DNA of 28,136 bases from Fimimonas sp963619835 (GTDB taxonomy: Bacteria > Bacillota > Clostridia > Christensenellales > CAG-314), in contig CAVEYD010000013.1 in the NCBI GenBank assembly GCA_963619835.1, positions 1 to 28,136 of the forward strand, read 5' to 3'. The notes below the pieces were generated by a model, which made no database searches, was not told the DNA's origin, and worked only from the letters and a program-made list of their open reading frames with translations. Numbering within the stretch: position 1 is the stretch's first letter; every line of letters starts with the position of its first letter. Of the stretch, positions 6,451 through 14,896 are shown one piece after another. The position numbers and the translations under genes are program-made.

Positions 6451-7587
6451 ATGAATGAATTATGGAACAATTTAGTTGCCGCCGGTGAAAGCGGAGTCGA
6501 CCTCATCGACAATCTTTTCGATGTTTTGTCGCACTTAACATTGTATTTCACAATAGCGGTTATTGTCGCACTTATCGCATATCGCCTTGTTGCCGGCAAA
6601 GACAACGAAAGAGCAAGCAAAATTTCTCTTGGAATTGCCATCGGTTACAGCGTAGGCGTTATCGTAATTTTAGGTGCATTAAAGCTCATCGTTAAAATTT
6701 TAGACGGTAAAATTGACTACAAATTTTGGCTTGTAATAGGGTTTTTAGCAACCGTTTTGGTAGCGGTAGCAGTCGTTTCAATTCTCAAAAAACGCAACGT
6801 ATCGTTTGCAAAATGGATTGCTTTGGCTTTTGCGGTAATAGTACTTGCTTATGCAATAGTGCTTGTTTGTGTTATTCCGGCAAAAAAAGCCGATTACGAA
6901 CCGCTTTCAAAACCGATGATGTACATTTTCTCGTCGCTTTTAGCTATTGCAATCGCATTGCTTGCTTTGCTTTTAGATAAGTCCAAGCCTTACGATTCTC
7001 GCAGTTTAACTTATGCGGCTGTATGTATTGCAACAAGTTTTGCATTGTCTTACATCAAATTTTTCACAGTCGGAGCTCAAGGCGGATCGGTTACGTTTGC
7101 AAGTTTGCTTCCCCTTGCCTTGTATGCTTACATGTTCGGACCTCGTAAAGGTGTTGTCGCAGGCATCGTTTACGGACTTCTTCAATTTATTCAATCACCG
7201 CAATTTTACGAACCTATGCAAGCGCTTTTGGACTATCCCATCGCATTCGGCGCAATAGGACTTGCCGGAATCGGTCGCAAATTCAAATTCTTAAAAGGCA
7301 ACGTAACATTAGAGTTTTGCATAGGCACAGCAATTGCAGTAGTTTTCCGTTATATTGCTCACTCAATCAGCGGATACTTTGTATTTAGTTCTTGGGCATG
7401 GGAAGGTTACGGACCGCTTGCATATTCGCTTGCTTACAACTCATTTGTCTTTGTAGACTTGGCAGTAGTGCTTGTTGTTGCCGTTATATTGTTCACATCC
7501 GTTTCCGTTCGCAGAATGGTCAAAAACGTAGGCACAGCCGCCACAACAATCCAAGACGATTCTCAAACAGGCACCGCAAACAACTAA
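6451..7587 (+). CDS. thiT: Thiamine ECF transporter S component ThiT with extra N-terminal membrane domain
   Basis: 378 residues, about twice the usual ThiT. Residues ~183-352 match ThiT: YMFGPRKGVVAGIVYGLLQF, LLDYPIAFGAIGLAG, then RYIAHSISGY with His304, Trp315/317 and YSLAYN (Tyr329-Asn330), which correspond to thiamine-site residues in the family. Residues 1-180 add about five more predicted helices (26-48, 58-82, 91-112, 121-143, 155-176) that I do not recognise. AAAGGAAG at 6436-6443 supports the start, and the reading frame is continuous, so this is a real fusion or extension. The TPP riboswitch upstream confirms the substrate. The energising ECF module is elsewhere. Confidence 0.88.
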   Translation: MNELWNNLVAAGESGVDLIDNLFDVLSHLTLYFTIAVIVALIAYRLVAGKDNERASKISLGIAIGYSVGVIVILGALKLIVKILDGKIDYKFWLVIGFLATVLVAVAVVSILKKRNVSFAKWIALAFAVIVLAYAIVLVCVIPAKKADYEPLSKPMMYIFSSLLAIAIALLALLLDKSKPYDSRSLTYAAVCIATSFALSYIKFFTVGAQGGSVTFASLLPLALYAYMFGPRKGVVAGIVYGLLQFIQSPQFYEPMQALLDYPIAFGAIGLAGIGRKFKFLKGNVTLEFCIGTAIAVVFRYIAHSISGYFVFSSWAWEGYGPLAYSLAYNSFVFVDLAVVLVVAVILFTSVSVRRMVKNVGTAATTIQDDSQTGTANN

Positions 7588-7663
7588 TTGCAAACAAAAT
7601 TGTTTTAGCAACAAAAAATGCAAAAATAAACCGCAAACGAGCAAAAATACTCTTGCAAAAAAC

Positions 7664-7692
7664 TTGCAAATTATTTTTTCGTGTGCTATACT
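7664..7692 (+). promoter_or_regulatory. SigA-type promoter of secG
   Basis: TTGCAA (7664-7669) and TATACT (7687-7692) with a 17-nt spacer, giving a predicted ~60-nt leader before secG. Confidence 0.7.
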
Positions 7693-7759
7693 TATTTAGC
7701 GTAAAAATCAAATAGTATCATTTTGCCCAAAAATCAAGGCAAAAACGGAGGAATAAATC

Positions 7760-8074
7760 GTGCTTAGTTTAATAAATTTTGTTGAAGCCGCAACAACGGC
7801 AGTATTTATTGTAAGAATTATTCTTGCTGCAATGTGTTTGTTAGCAGTTGCATTTATTATATATGTTGTTATGAAACAATCCGGCAATTCCGATGGTATC
7901 GAAGCCATGACCGGCTCATCCGATAAGTCTGACGAATCTGAAACATATTACGGACAAAACGCAGGTTCTCGCAAAGAAGCTAAATTAAAGTTGTGGACAT
8001 ATATTTCCGCAGGTGTACTTGCTGTTGCTTGTATCGCTTTAATTATTCTAAGCGTTATTTTCCCCACAGCGTAA
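7760..8074 (+). CDS. secG: Preprotein translocase subunit SecG
   Basis: 104 residues with two membrane helices (about 14-37 and 81-101) joined by a polar loop containing ETYYGQNAGSRKEAKLK, which resembles the ETFFGKN-type loop of SecG. SecG stimulates SecYEG-SecA export. The start is GTG, 7 nt after a strong GGAGGA (7747-7752). A gap and a terminator hairpin separate it from rnr. The secG-rnr-smpB order is a conserved Bacillota neighbourhood and supports the call for a protein this small. Confidence 0.85.
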   Translation: MLSLINFVEAATTAVFIVRIILAAMCLLAVAFIIYVVMKQSGNSDGIEAMTGSSDKSDESETYYGQNAGSRKEAKLKLWTYISAGVLAVACIALIILSVIFPTA

Positions 8075-8086
8075 TAGTAATTTATT

Positions 8087-8119
8087 ATGGCGATTGTTTT
8101 TCAATCGCCATTTTTTTTT
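8087..8119 (+). terminator. Terminator between secG and rnr
   Basis: Perfect 10-bp stem ATGGCGATTG (8087-8096) and CAATCGCCAT (8102-8111), loop TTTTT, then T residues to 8119. It ends 18 nt before the rnr start, so rnr must be expressed by read-through, antitermination or processing. Confidence 0.88.
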
Positions 8120-8137
8120 GCAAAGATAGGTATTTTC

Positions 8138-10234
8138 ATGAATATAGACGAAAAAATTTACAAAATTCTTTCAAATTCCAAAGCGGAGTATTTAACGCTC
8201 AAACAAATATGTGCAGTCTTGGGTACAACAAGCAGTAGCGATCGCAAAATAGTTGCCGATTGTCTCGAACGTTTACAAAAGGACTACAAAATTATTTTTG
8301 ACGAGCGTAACCATCGCTACAAGGTTGTTTCGGAAGAAGATTTTGGCAAAGCCGTTTTCAGTAGCACAAACAAGGGTTTCGGTTTTTTGCTTATGGACGA
8401 CGGCAACGACTTGTTTGTTCCGGCAAACAAAACGCATGGAGCGTTTCACAAGGACGTAGTGCTTTACAAACGTGTCGAAGGTACCGTCGACGAGGCGGAA
8501 ATTGTCAAAATTATCTCTCGCGGAATGACTCGCATCGTAGGTACTTACGACAAGCAACTAAAGTACGGATTCGTTATTCCGGACGAAAAGAAGTTTATCT
8601 CGGACATTTTTGTTCCCATGCGAGCCGACTTAAACGCACGTAACGGACAAAAAGTAGTGGCGGAAATCACTCACTACCCAACCGACAATCGCAACAACCC
8701 GGAAGGAAAAATTGTTCAAGTTTTAGGCTATCCCAACGAAAAAAACGTAGACGTTATGTCAATTGCCTATTCGTTCGGACTAAGTAAGGACTTTCCTTCG
8801 GCTGTTCAAAACAGAGCAAGCACGTTGCCACAAACCGTTTTGCAAAAAGATATCGACGGCAGACGAGACCTTCGCAACCAAATCACTTTTACAATTGACG
8901 GTGAAGATGCCAAGGACTTGGACGATGCCGTTTCTTGTGTCAAAAACGACGACGGCACTTTCACTTTAGGAGTGCACATTGCCGACGTAAGTAACTATGT
9001 AATACCGGGCGGAGAAATAGACAAAGAAGCATTTTCTCGCGGAACAAGTGTCTACCTTCCACAAACCGTTTTACCCATGTTGCCGGTAGAGTTGTCCAAC
9101 GGCATTTGTTCGCTTTATCAAGGGGTAGACCGTCTAACCGTCTCTTGCGAAATGATCATAAATTCCAAAGGCAAAGTGCTTTCTTACGACATTTTCCCTT
9201 CGGTAATAAACAGCAAACATCGTATGACTTACACCGATGTGCAAGCAATTTTTGACGGCGACCAAAACACAACAAACAATTATGCCGATATCGTCCCCAT
9301 GCTTTTAGTCATGAAGGAACTTGCCGAAATCTTGCAAAATCAACGCAACCTACGTGGAAATATCGATTTTGCCGGCAAGGAAGTTTATTTTATTTACGAC
9401 GACAACGGAGAAGTTATCGACGTAAAGCCGTATCAGCACACATTTGCGCACCAACTAATCGAAGAATTTATGATTGTAGCCAACGAGTCCGTTGCCGATT
9501 ATGCCGCAAATTTTGAGTTGCCGTTTGTCTATCGTGTTCACGAAAACCCCGACGAAGAAAAAATCGAAACGTTGCTTGCACTTATGAAAGGTGTCGGCAT
9601 ACGGTTAAAGCCTACACAAAACATAACAAGCAGTTACTTGCAAGAAGCACTCAGTCAGGCGCAAAACACCCCTTACTTCAACTTAATCAACGATGTTATG
9701 CTACGCACAATGCAAAAAGCCAAGTATTCCACCGTAAACATAGGGCATTTTGGTTTAGCCAGCAAACGTTATTGCCACTTTACTTCCCCAATTCGTCGTT
9801 ATCCTGATTTAGTCGTGCATCGCATACTCAAAACTTCCGTATTCGGCAAAATGACCGAAAAGGCACTTCGTGCTTACGAAGATATGGCAAGCGACACGGC
9901 AACACAAGCAAGTATACGAGAAAAACTTGCAACCGAGGCGGAACGCAAAGCCGACGACATGAAAAAATGTCAATATGCATCGCGCCTTGTCGGACAATCG
10001 TTTGATGCTATCGTTTCGGGTGTGACCGAAAACGGAATTTTCTGTGCATTGCCCAACACAGTCGAAGGCTTTATTTCCCTCGACAATCTCGGTGGAATGT
10101 TCACTTACGACAAAAAACGTTTTTGCCTATACAACGAAGCCAAAACTTATTCACTTGGCGACAGCATAAAAATCACAATAAGCAGTGTAAACATTTCCGC
10201 TTGCAAAATAGATTTTCTTTTATGCAACGAGTAA
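8138..10234 (+). CDS. rnr: Ribonuclease R
   Basis: 698 residues. RNase R is a 3'-5' hydrolytic exoribonuclease that degrades structured RNA and works with SmpB/tmRNA in quality control. In order: an N-terminal winged-helix region (about 5-65), cold-shock-type OB domains (about 70-220), an RNB catalytic domain from about 243 with the acidic cluster DGEDAKDLDDAVS and ending at HFTSPIRRYPDL (~547-556), and an S1 domain (about 617-695). There is no long basic C-terminal tail. I chose the ATG at 8138. An in-frame ATG at 8087 would put the perfect terminator hairpin inside the coding region. The ribosome site (GATAGG) is weak. Confidence 0.94.
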   Translation: MNIDEKIYKILSNSKAEYLTLKQICAVLGTTSSSDRKIVADCLERLQKDYKIIFDERNHRYKVVSEEDFGKAVFSSTNKGFGFLLMDDGNDLFVPANKTHGAFHKDVVLYKRVEGTVDEAEIVKIISRGMTRIVGTYDKQLKYGFVIPDEKKFISDIFVPMRADLNARNGQKVVAEITHYPTDNRNNPEGKIVQVLGYPNEKNVDVMSIAYSFGLSKDFPSAVQNRASTLPQTVLQKDIDGRRDLRNQITFTIDGEDAKDLDDAVSCVKNDDGTFTLGVHIADVSNYVIPGGEIDKEAFSRGTSVYLPQTVLPMLPVELSNGICSLYQGVDRLTVSCEMIINSKGKVLSYDIFPSVINSKHRMTYTDVQAIFDGDQNTTNNYADIVPMLLVMKELAEILQNQRNLRGNIDFAGKEVYFIYDDNGEVIDVKPYQHTFAHQLIEEFMIVANESVADYAANFELPFVYRVHENPDEEKIETLLALMKGVGIRLKPTQNITSSYLQEALSQAQNTPYFNLINDVMLRTMQKAKYSTVNIGHFGLASKRYCHFTSPIRRYPDLVVHRILKTSVFGKMTEKALRAYEDMASDTATQASIREKLATEAERKADDMKKCQYASRLVGQSFDAIVSGVTENGIFCALPNTVEGFISLDNLGGMFTYDKKRFCLYNEAKTYSLGDSIKITISSVNISACKIDFLLCNE

Positions 10235-10253
10235 TCTCGGTCAAACTTTTATC

Positions 10254-10282
10254 TTGACTTATCTATCACAAACAATTATAAT
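10254..10282 (+). promoter_or_regulatory. Near-consensus promoter giving an almost leaderless smpB mRNA
   Basis: TTGACT (10254-10259), a 17-nt spacer and a perfect TATAAT (10277-10282). Transcription should start about 7 nt after the -10 box, at 10288-10290, which is 2-4 nt before the smpB ATG at 10292. There is no Shine-Dalgarno sequence in this interval. Confidence 0.75.
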
Positions 10283-10291
10283 AAACAAAGT

Positions 10292-10750
10292 ATGAAAATT
10301 ATTGCAACCAACAAAAAAGCCAGACACGATTATTTTATCGTGGAAACGTTAGAGTGCGGCATAAATCTCATCGGATGCGAAGTAAAATCACTTCGTAAAG
10401 GCGAGGTTAATTTGTCGGACTCTTATTGTCGTGTACAAAACGGCAATTTAGTGCTTATCGGTTGCCACATAAAAAATTACGACAAAGGCAGTTATTCCAA
10501 TGTCGAAAGTCGCAGAGATCGTCGCTTGCTTGCTCACAAGCGCGAAATTATGCGTATTCTCGGAAAAGTCAAGGAAAAGGGCTATTCCATGGTCCCCTTG
10601 TCAATTTATTTTAAGGGCAGTTTAGTAAAAGTAGAAGTTGCGCTTGTAAAAGGCAAACAGAATTTTGACAAAAAGCAAACAATTCGCAACAAAGATATCG
10701 AACGCGAACAGCAACGTGCCGTTTCGGATTACAAAAACAAAACAAGATGA
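10292..10750 (+). CDS. smpB: SsrA-binding protein SmpB
   Basis: 152 residues, normal length. SmpB carries tmRNA to stalled ribosomes. The family landmarks are NKKARHDYFI, GCEVKSLRKGEVNLSDSY, SRRDRRLLAHKREI and the basic C-terminal tail ALVKGKQNFDKKQ...KDIERE. The only plausible start is the ATG at 10292, which has no ribosome site and sits right behind a very good promoter. The stop overlaps the next ATG (10747-10750), coupling it to the kinase gene. The gap from rnr is 57 nt. Confidence 0.95.
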   Translation: MKIIATNKKARHDYFIVETLECGINLIGCEVKSLRKGEVNLSDSYCRVQNGNLVLIGCHIKNYDKGSYSNVESRRDRRLLAHKREIMRILGKVKEKGYSMVPLSIYFKGSLVKVEVALVKGKQNFDKKQTIRNKDIEREQQRAVSDYKNKTR

Positions 10751-11289
10751 AGTACGATTTTAGCAATGCCGACTTTTCTCGCGTTTGTATCATAGGCAGT
10801 CCCGGTAGCGGAAAAAGCACATTGTCAAAGTCCCTTGCAAACTTGCTAAATTTACCGCTTACGCACTTGGATGCAGTCTTATGGAAGCCAAATTGGGTTT
10901 TGCCAACCGTTGACGAGCGCAAAGAAATTCACAACCAAATAATTCAAAATGAGTTTTGGCTCATTGACGGCATGTGGGGATCGCTTGTTGCCGACAGGTT
11001 TACTCGAGCAACCGTTGTTGTCTATCTCGATTACAACCGTTTTTTGTGTCTAAAGCGTGCTTACAAGCGGTACAAAAACGGTCAAACAAGCCGTTCGGAC
11101 ATGGCAAGCGGATGCAGTGATAAATTCGATAGCGAATTTTTCAACTACATTTTCACTTTTCCCAATCGTATGCGTCCTAAAATCTACAAATTGGAAAATC
11201 AAAACTCGCAAATAACTTATTTTAATTTACGTAGTCCCAAACAAACGGAAGATTTTCTTTCACAGTTAAAAGGCTACCTAAGTAAGTAG
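10747..11289 (+). CDS. P-loop kinase of the FlaR-like / topology-modulation family
   Basis: 180 residues with Walker A GSPGSGKST (17-25), then LTHLDAVLWKPNW and WLIDGMWG, which resemble the adenylate-kinase-like family annotated as DNA topology modulation protein FlaR. The substrate is unknown and the family name should not be read as function. ATGA overlap with smpB shows translational coupling. The next gene, cysS, begins 79 nt later with no terminator seen. Confidence 0.75.
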   Translation: MKYDFSNADFSRVCIIGSPGSGKSTLSKSLANLLNLPLTHLDAVLWKPNWVLPTVDERKEIHNQIIQNEFWLIDGMWGSLVADRFTRATVVVYLDYNRFLCLKRAYKRYKNGQTSRSDMASGCSDKFDSEFFNYIFTFPNRMRPKIYKLENQNSQITYFNLRSPKQTEDFLSQLKGYLSK

Positions 11290-11368
11290 TTTTCGCAAAG
11301 AAACAGGCAACAAATATTCGTTGCAAAATATTAAAAAAAAGCAAAGTAAAAGACTTTTGGAGATAACA

Positions 11369-12760
11369 ATGCAATTAAAAGTTTTCAACACACTTTCTCG
11401 CAAAAAGGAACTGTTTGTTCCCATCACACAGGGCAAAGTAGGTATGTACTCTTGTGGTCCCACAGTTTACAAGTATGCCCACATAGGCAACTTGCGTGCT
11501 TACGTCTTTATGGACGAACTCAGAAGAGTTTTGGAGTACGACGGTTACAAAGTAAAGTCAATTATGAATATCACCGACGTAGGACATCTTGTATCCGATG
11601 CCGATGACGGTGAAGACAAAATGCAAAAATCTGCCAACGAAACGGGCAAAACCCCGCTTGAAATTGCCGATTTTTACACAAATCAATTCATGAAGGATAT
11701 CGATGCGCTCAACATCAAACGTCCAACCGTTTGCCCCAAGGCAACGCAAAACATTTCGGAAATGATCGAAATAGTGCAAGCGCTTTTAGACAAGGGCTAT
11801 GCCTATCAAACCGAAGACGGAATTTATTTTTCTGTTGAAAAATTCCCCAACTATGGCAAACTTTCCGGCATAAACCTTCAAGAGCAACGCCATGGCGCAC
11901 GTGTAGAAGTCAACGATTTTAAGCATCACCCAATTGACTTTGCATTGTGGAAAAAGGCAGCACCCAATCACTTGCAACAATGGAACAGTCCGTGGGGTAT
12001 GGGTTTCCCCGGTTGGCACATAGAGTGCACCGCAATGTCCAAAAAATATTTAGGTGAGCAATTCGATATTCACACAGGCGGAGTAGACCACATTCCCATC
12101 CACCACGAAAACGAAATTGCCCAAGCTGAGTGTTGGCTCGGACACAAAGCCGTCAATTATTGGATGCACAGCGAGTTTATGCTTATCGACGGCGGAAAAA
12201 TGAGCAAATCTCTCGGCAACACTTACACTGTAACCGACTTAATCAACAAAGGTTATTCACCTGTTGTATTTAGATATTTTTGCTTAAACGTTCAGTACCG
12301 TCAAAAAATCAATTTTACTTGGGACGGAATGGACTCGGCAAAAGTTGCCTACAACAAATTGTGTGCTTTACTTTTATCTCACAAAAACAGTAGCGAAACA
12401 ACCGACAAAGCAATTTTGGACGACTATCAAAACCGTTTTGAAGAAGCAATAAACGACGACTTAAACATCCCCCTTGCAATAGGTGTGTTGTGGACAATGC
12501 TCAAGCTTCCTCGCTCCAAGGACGTTTACAATCTTGCTCTCAAATTCGATCAAGTTTTTGCACTCGATTTTGACAAAATTGTCGAAGAAAAACCGCAAAT
12601 CGAAATTCCCGACGACGTAAAACAGCTTGCCGAAAGCCGTTTGCTTGCCCGCAAAGCCAAAAATTGGGCAGAAAGCGACAAACTTCGTGACGAAATCGCA
12701 AGCAAAGGTTTTGCCGTCAAAGACACTGCAAGCGGCTACGAATTGACTCCCAAACAGTAA
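11369..12760 (+). CDS. cysS: Cysteinyl-tRNA synthetase
   Basis: 463 residues, the usual length. It charges tRNA-Cys. Seen: zinc ligand Cys29 in YSCGPTVY, the HIGH-class motif HIGN (38-41), GWHIECTAMS and HHENEIAQAE for the zinc site, and KMSKS (277-281). I chose the ATG at 11369 because GGAG lies at 11359-11362. The in-frame TTG upstream has no ribosome site and would add 16 Lys-rich residues not typical of the family. Confidence 0.96.
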   Translation: MQLKVFNTLSRKKELFVPITQGKVGMYSCGPTVYKYAHIGNLRAYVFMDELRRVLEYDGYKVKSIMNITDVGHLVSDADDGEDKMQKSANETGKTPLEIADFYTNQFMKDIDALNIKRPTVCPKATQNISEMIEIVQALLDKGYAYQTEDGIYFSVEKFPNYGKLSGINLQEQRHGARVEVNDFKHHPIDFALWKKAAPNHLQQWNSPWGMGFPGWHIECTAMSKKYLGEQFDIHTGGVDHIPIHHENEIAQAECWLGHKAVNYWMHSEFMLIDGGKMSKSLGNTYTVTDLINKGYSPVVFRYFCLNVQYRQKINFTWDGMDSAKVAYNKLCALLLSHKNSSETTDKAILDDYQNRFEEAINDDLNIPLAIGVLWTMLKLPRSKDVYNLALKFDQVFALDFDKIVEEKPQIEIPDDVKQLAESRLLARKAKNWAESDKLRDEIASKGFAVKDTASGYELTPKQ

Positions 12761-12780
12761 TTTTGCAATTTAATCTTATT

Positions 12781-13128
12781 GCTTTGCAAAGTAGTAGTTT
12801 AAATGTATTTTTTTGCAGTGCAGCATAGTTGTTCGTTCTGTTAAAAGATTTTATCAAAAACCGCACTTGACAACAAATTATCATTTTAATTTTGTCGCTT
12901 TGCAAAGTAGTAGTTTAAATGTATTTTTTTTGCAGTGTAAAGTAGTGCTTCATTTACCTAAAAGATTCTACAAAAGCGATTGAATGCAATGTTGTTTTGC
13001 ATTGAAAGTCATGTTTTTTTCCATTTGAAAATCATATTGCTTTGCTATGTAGATTTTATTGATTGCACACTCAAAAAATATTTTTATCAAAAACCGCACT
13101 TGACAACAAATTGTCGTTGTTGTATACT
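12781..13128 (+). repeat. Triplicated ~116-nt unit carrying a promoter
   Basis: This fills the 391-nt gap after cysS. Block A (about 40 nt, starting GCTTTGCAAAGTAGTAG) occurs at 12781-12820 and 12897-12937, with a decayed copy near 13037-13060. Block B (31 nt, TTTTATCAAAAACCGCACTT onward) is identical at 12849-12879 and 13082-13112, with a decayed copy near 12959-12990. Spacings of 116 and 233 nt fit three tandem units. Each B block contains a -35-like box, but only the last has a good -10 box. A small hairpin AATGCAA/TTGCATT lies near 12983-13003. Confidence 0.75.
13100..13128 (+). promoter_or_regulatory. SigA-type promoter of the DivIC/FtsB-like gene
   Basis: Consensus TTGACA (13100-13105) and TATACT (13123-13128) with a 17-nt spacer, ending 23 nt before the start codon. 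It is the intact member of the triplicated unit. Confidence 0.85.
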
Positions 13129-13151
13129 AACTTCAAACTAAGGGTAAAACT

Positions 13152-13442
13152 ATGGATAGATTATTTTTAAAAAAGTCAACATCAATTTTAACGGTAGTAG
13201 CGTTGCTTATTGTAATTGTAATGTTGTTTTCGCTTTTGACACTTTTAACTCAAAAGGCATCACTCAGCACTCGTGCGGAAAAGTTAAAGACGCTTATCGA
13301 ACAGTCCAAGAGTGACAACGAAGCCAAACAACAACTTATCGACTTTATGCAAACCGACGAGTATGTCAAAAATTGGGCATTAAACAACGGCTTAATCAAC
13401 AGTGACGACGTTTCCTATATTCAGCAAGTCACCGGCAAATAA
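13152..13442 (+). CDS. DivIC/FtsB-like septum formation initiator protein
   Basis: 96 residues: a short cytoplasmic start, one membrane helix (about 12-34), a charged coiled-coil-like region (about 38-65) and the end motif TDEYVKNWALNNGLINSDDV, which resembles the (D)EYVEKxAREELGLVKPGE region of DivIC and FtsB. Such proteins link septal peptidoglycan synthesis to the divisome as part of the FtsQ/L/B group. The family match is by pattern and topology only. It stands alone with its own promoter and terminator. Confidence 0.62.
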   Translation: MDRLFLKKSTSILTVVALLIVIVMLFSLLTLLTQKASLSTRAEKLKTLIEQSKSDNEAKQQLIDFMQTDEYVKNWALNNGLINSDDVSYIQQVTGK

Positions 13443-13536
13443 TTTTTGTCCGCAGTTGTAACGGAGAGAGTCAAAGTAAACCCGTTTTTTCCGCAAGCAT
13501 TAAGCCAAAATTAAAATTAAAAAAATATCTCAACAC

Positions 13537-13563
13537 AAACCGACATTATTTTGTCGGTTTTTT
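13537..13563 (+). terminator. Terminator after the DivIC/FtsB-like gene
   Basis: 9-bp stem AAACCGACA (13537-13545) with TGTCGGTTT (13552-13560), loop TTATTT, T-run to 13563. Confidence 0.88.
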
Positions 13564-13594
13564 CATTTTATTCCATGTTTTCTAAAAATTGCTA

Positions 13595-13623
13595 TTGACC
13601 TAAAACGTATTATGTTATACAAT
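13595..13623 (+). promoter_or_regulatory. SigA-type promoter of the acyltransferase gene
   Basis: TTGACC (13595-13600) and TACAAT (13618-13623) with a 17-nt spacer. The ~100-nt leader contains a small hairpin GTGCCA/TGGCAC (13647-13664) of unknown role. Confidence 0.75.
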
Positions 13624-13729
13624 TATAAAAGAAAAGTTATTTAGCAGTGCCATTTAACTGGCACACAATTATGTTGTCCGTCGAGCAATTAAAATTTTTT
13701 TTGCGGACTTATGTTTAAGGGGTGACGTC

Positions 13730-14896
13730 ATGAGTAAAAAACCTACTTTACCAAGTAAATTTATTATGTCTATGGCACGCACGTTTTACGGCAAAAGATA
13801 TTTCAAAAAGCAATGCACTCTTACTGCCGATTGCGACTTGTCAAAAATCAAACCGCCTTACATTGTAGTTGCAAACCATGCAGGTTTTGCCGATGTTGCC
13901 GGACTTGTAATGCTACTCGGAAAACACAATGCAAATTTCATTACATCCGTCACGCAAATTGTAAAGTGGCCTTCACTTATTAAAAAGATGGGTATTTTAC
14001 CCAAAAAGCAATTTACGGTAGACACGTCCCTCATACGAGATATTCGCTATGTGTTGGATCATGGCACACCCGTTGCAATTTTCCCCGAGGCAAAGTTGTC
14101 GGTAGTCGGTACGCCAAATATCATCAAACCGTCTATTGCAAAGTTAATAAGGCTTGTAAAAGTACCGCTTGTAACGGTATGTTTTGACGGCACTTATCTT
14201 CACAAACCGCGTTGGGCACAAAACAAACGTTTTGTACCAATTAGGGCACGTGTAAAAATGGCTGTTTCTCCGGAAGAAGTGGGTAAGTTATCCGTTGACG
14301 AAATTCACAACAGAATTGTTCAAAATCTTTATTACGACGACTATGCTTACCAAAGGGACAACAAAATAGAAATAGACGTTCCGCACCTTACCGAAGGATT
14401 GGAAAATATTCTTTACAAATGTCCTAATTGTCAAGCAGAGTTTGCCATGACAGCTCACGACAACAAACTCACTTGTTCCAAATGCGGCTACCAAGTGGAA
14501 ATGGATAAGTATGGAGTACTTTCCGGCAAATTTTCAAGTGTTCCTGATTGGTACAACTGGCAAGCACAACGTGTTCACGACGAATTGCATGAAGGCACGT
14601 ATTTTTACAGGGGCTATTTTATTGTAGAAAAGTTGGTCGGAAAAAATTACGTCGAGCTTGGCAAAGGCCTACTTACTCACAATCAAGACGGATTGTCCGT
14701 TGAAATGGAAGGACTGTCCCTATTTTACAAACGCGACACGTTTTACACGTTGTCGTTCAACAACGACTACATTTATTTGCCCACTCAAGAAGCGGTTTAT
14801 CGCCTTGCACGGACGGAAAATGCAGGATGCACCGCAAAACTTAACTTGGCGGTAGAACAACAAAATATAATCGACGAACAAGCACAGCAAAAGTAA
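13730..14896 (+). CDS. PlsC-like acyltransferase fused to a zinc ribbon domain
   Basis: 388 residues. The N-terminal ~215 residues are a lysophosphatidic-acid-type acyltransferase domain with the HX4D catalytic motif NHAGFAD (His50, Asp55) and FPEAKLS (118-124) in place of the usual FPEGTRS. Next comes a four-cysteine zinc ribbon CPNC...CSKCG (Cys231, 234, 249, 252), then a ~130-residue region I do not recognise. The likely reaction is acyl transfer to a glycerolipid at the membrane face, but the acceptor is unknown. AAGGGG precedes the start. The gene has its own promoter and terminator. Confidence 0.8.
   Translation: MSKKPTLPSKFIMSMARTFYGKRYFKKQCTLTADCDLSKIKPPYIVVANHAGFADVAGLVMLLGKHNANFITSVTQIVKWPSLIKKMGILPKKQFTVDTSLIRDIRYVLDHGTPVAIFPEAKLSVVGTPNIIKPSIAKLIRLVKVPLVTVCFDGTYLHKPRWAQNKRFVPIRARVKMAVSPEEVGKLSVDEIHNRIVQNLYYDDYAYQRDNKIEIDVPHLTEGLENILYKCPNCQAEFAMTAHDNKLTCSKCGYQVEMDKYGVLSGKFSSVPDWYNWQAQRVHDELHEGTYFYRGYFIVEKLVGKNYVELGKGLLTHNQDGLSVEMEGLSLFYKRDTFYTLSFNNDYIYLPTQEAVYRLARTENAGCTAKLNLAVEQQNIIDEQAQQK

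Noticed and set aside
8087..8137. Earlier rnr start at ATG 8087
   Set aside because: That ATG is the first base of a perfect terminator hairpin, and the added residues are not typical of RNase R.
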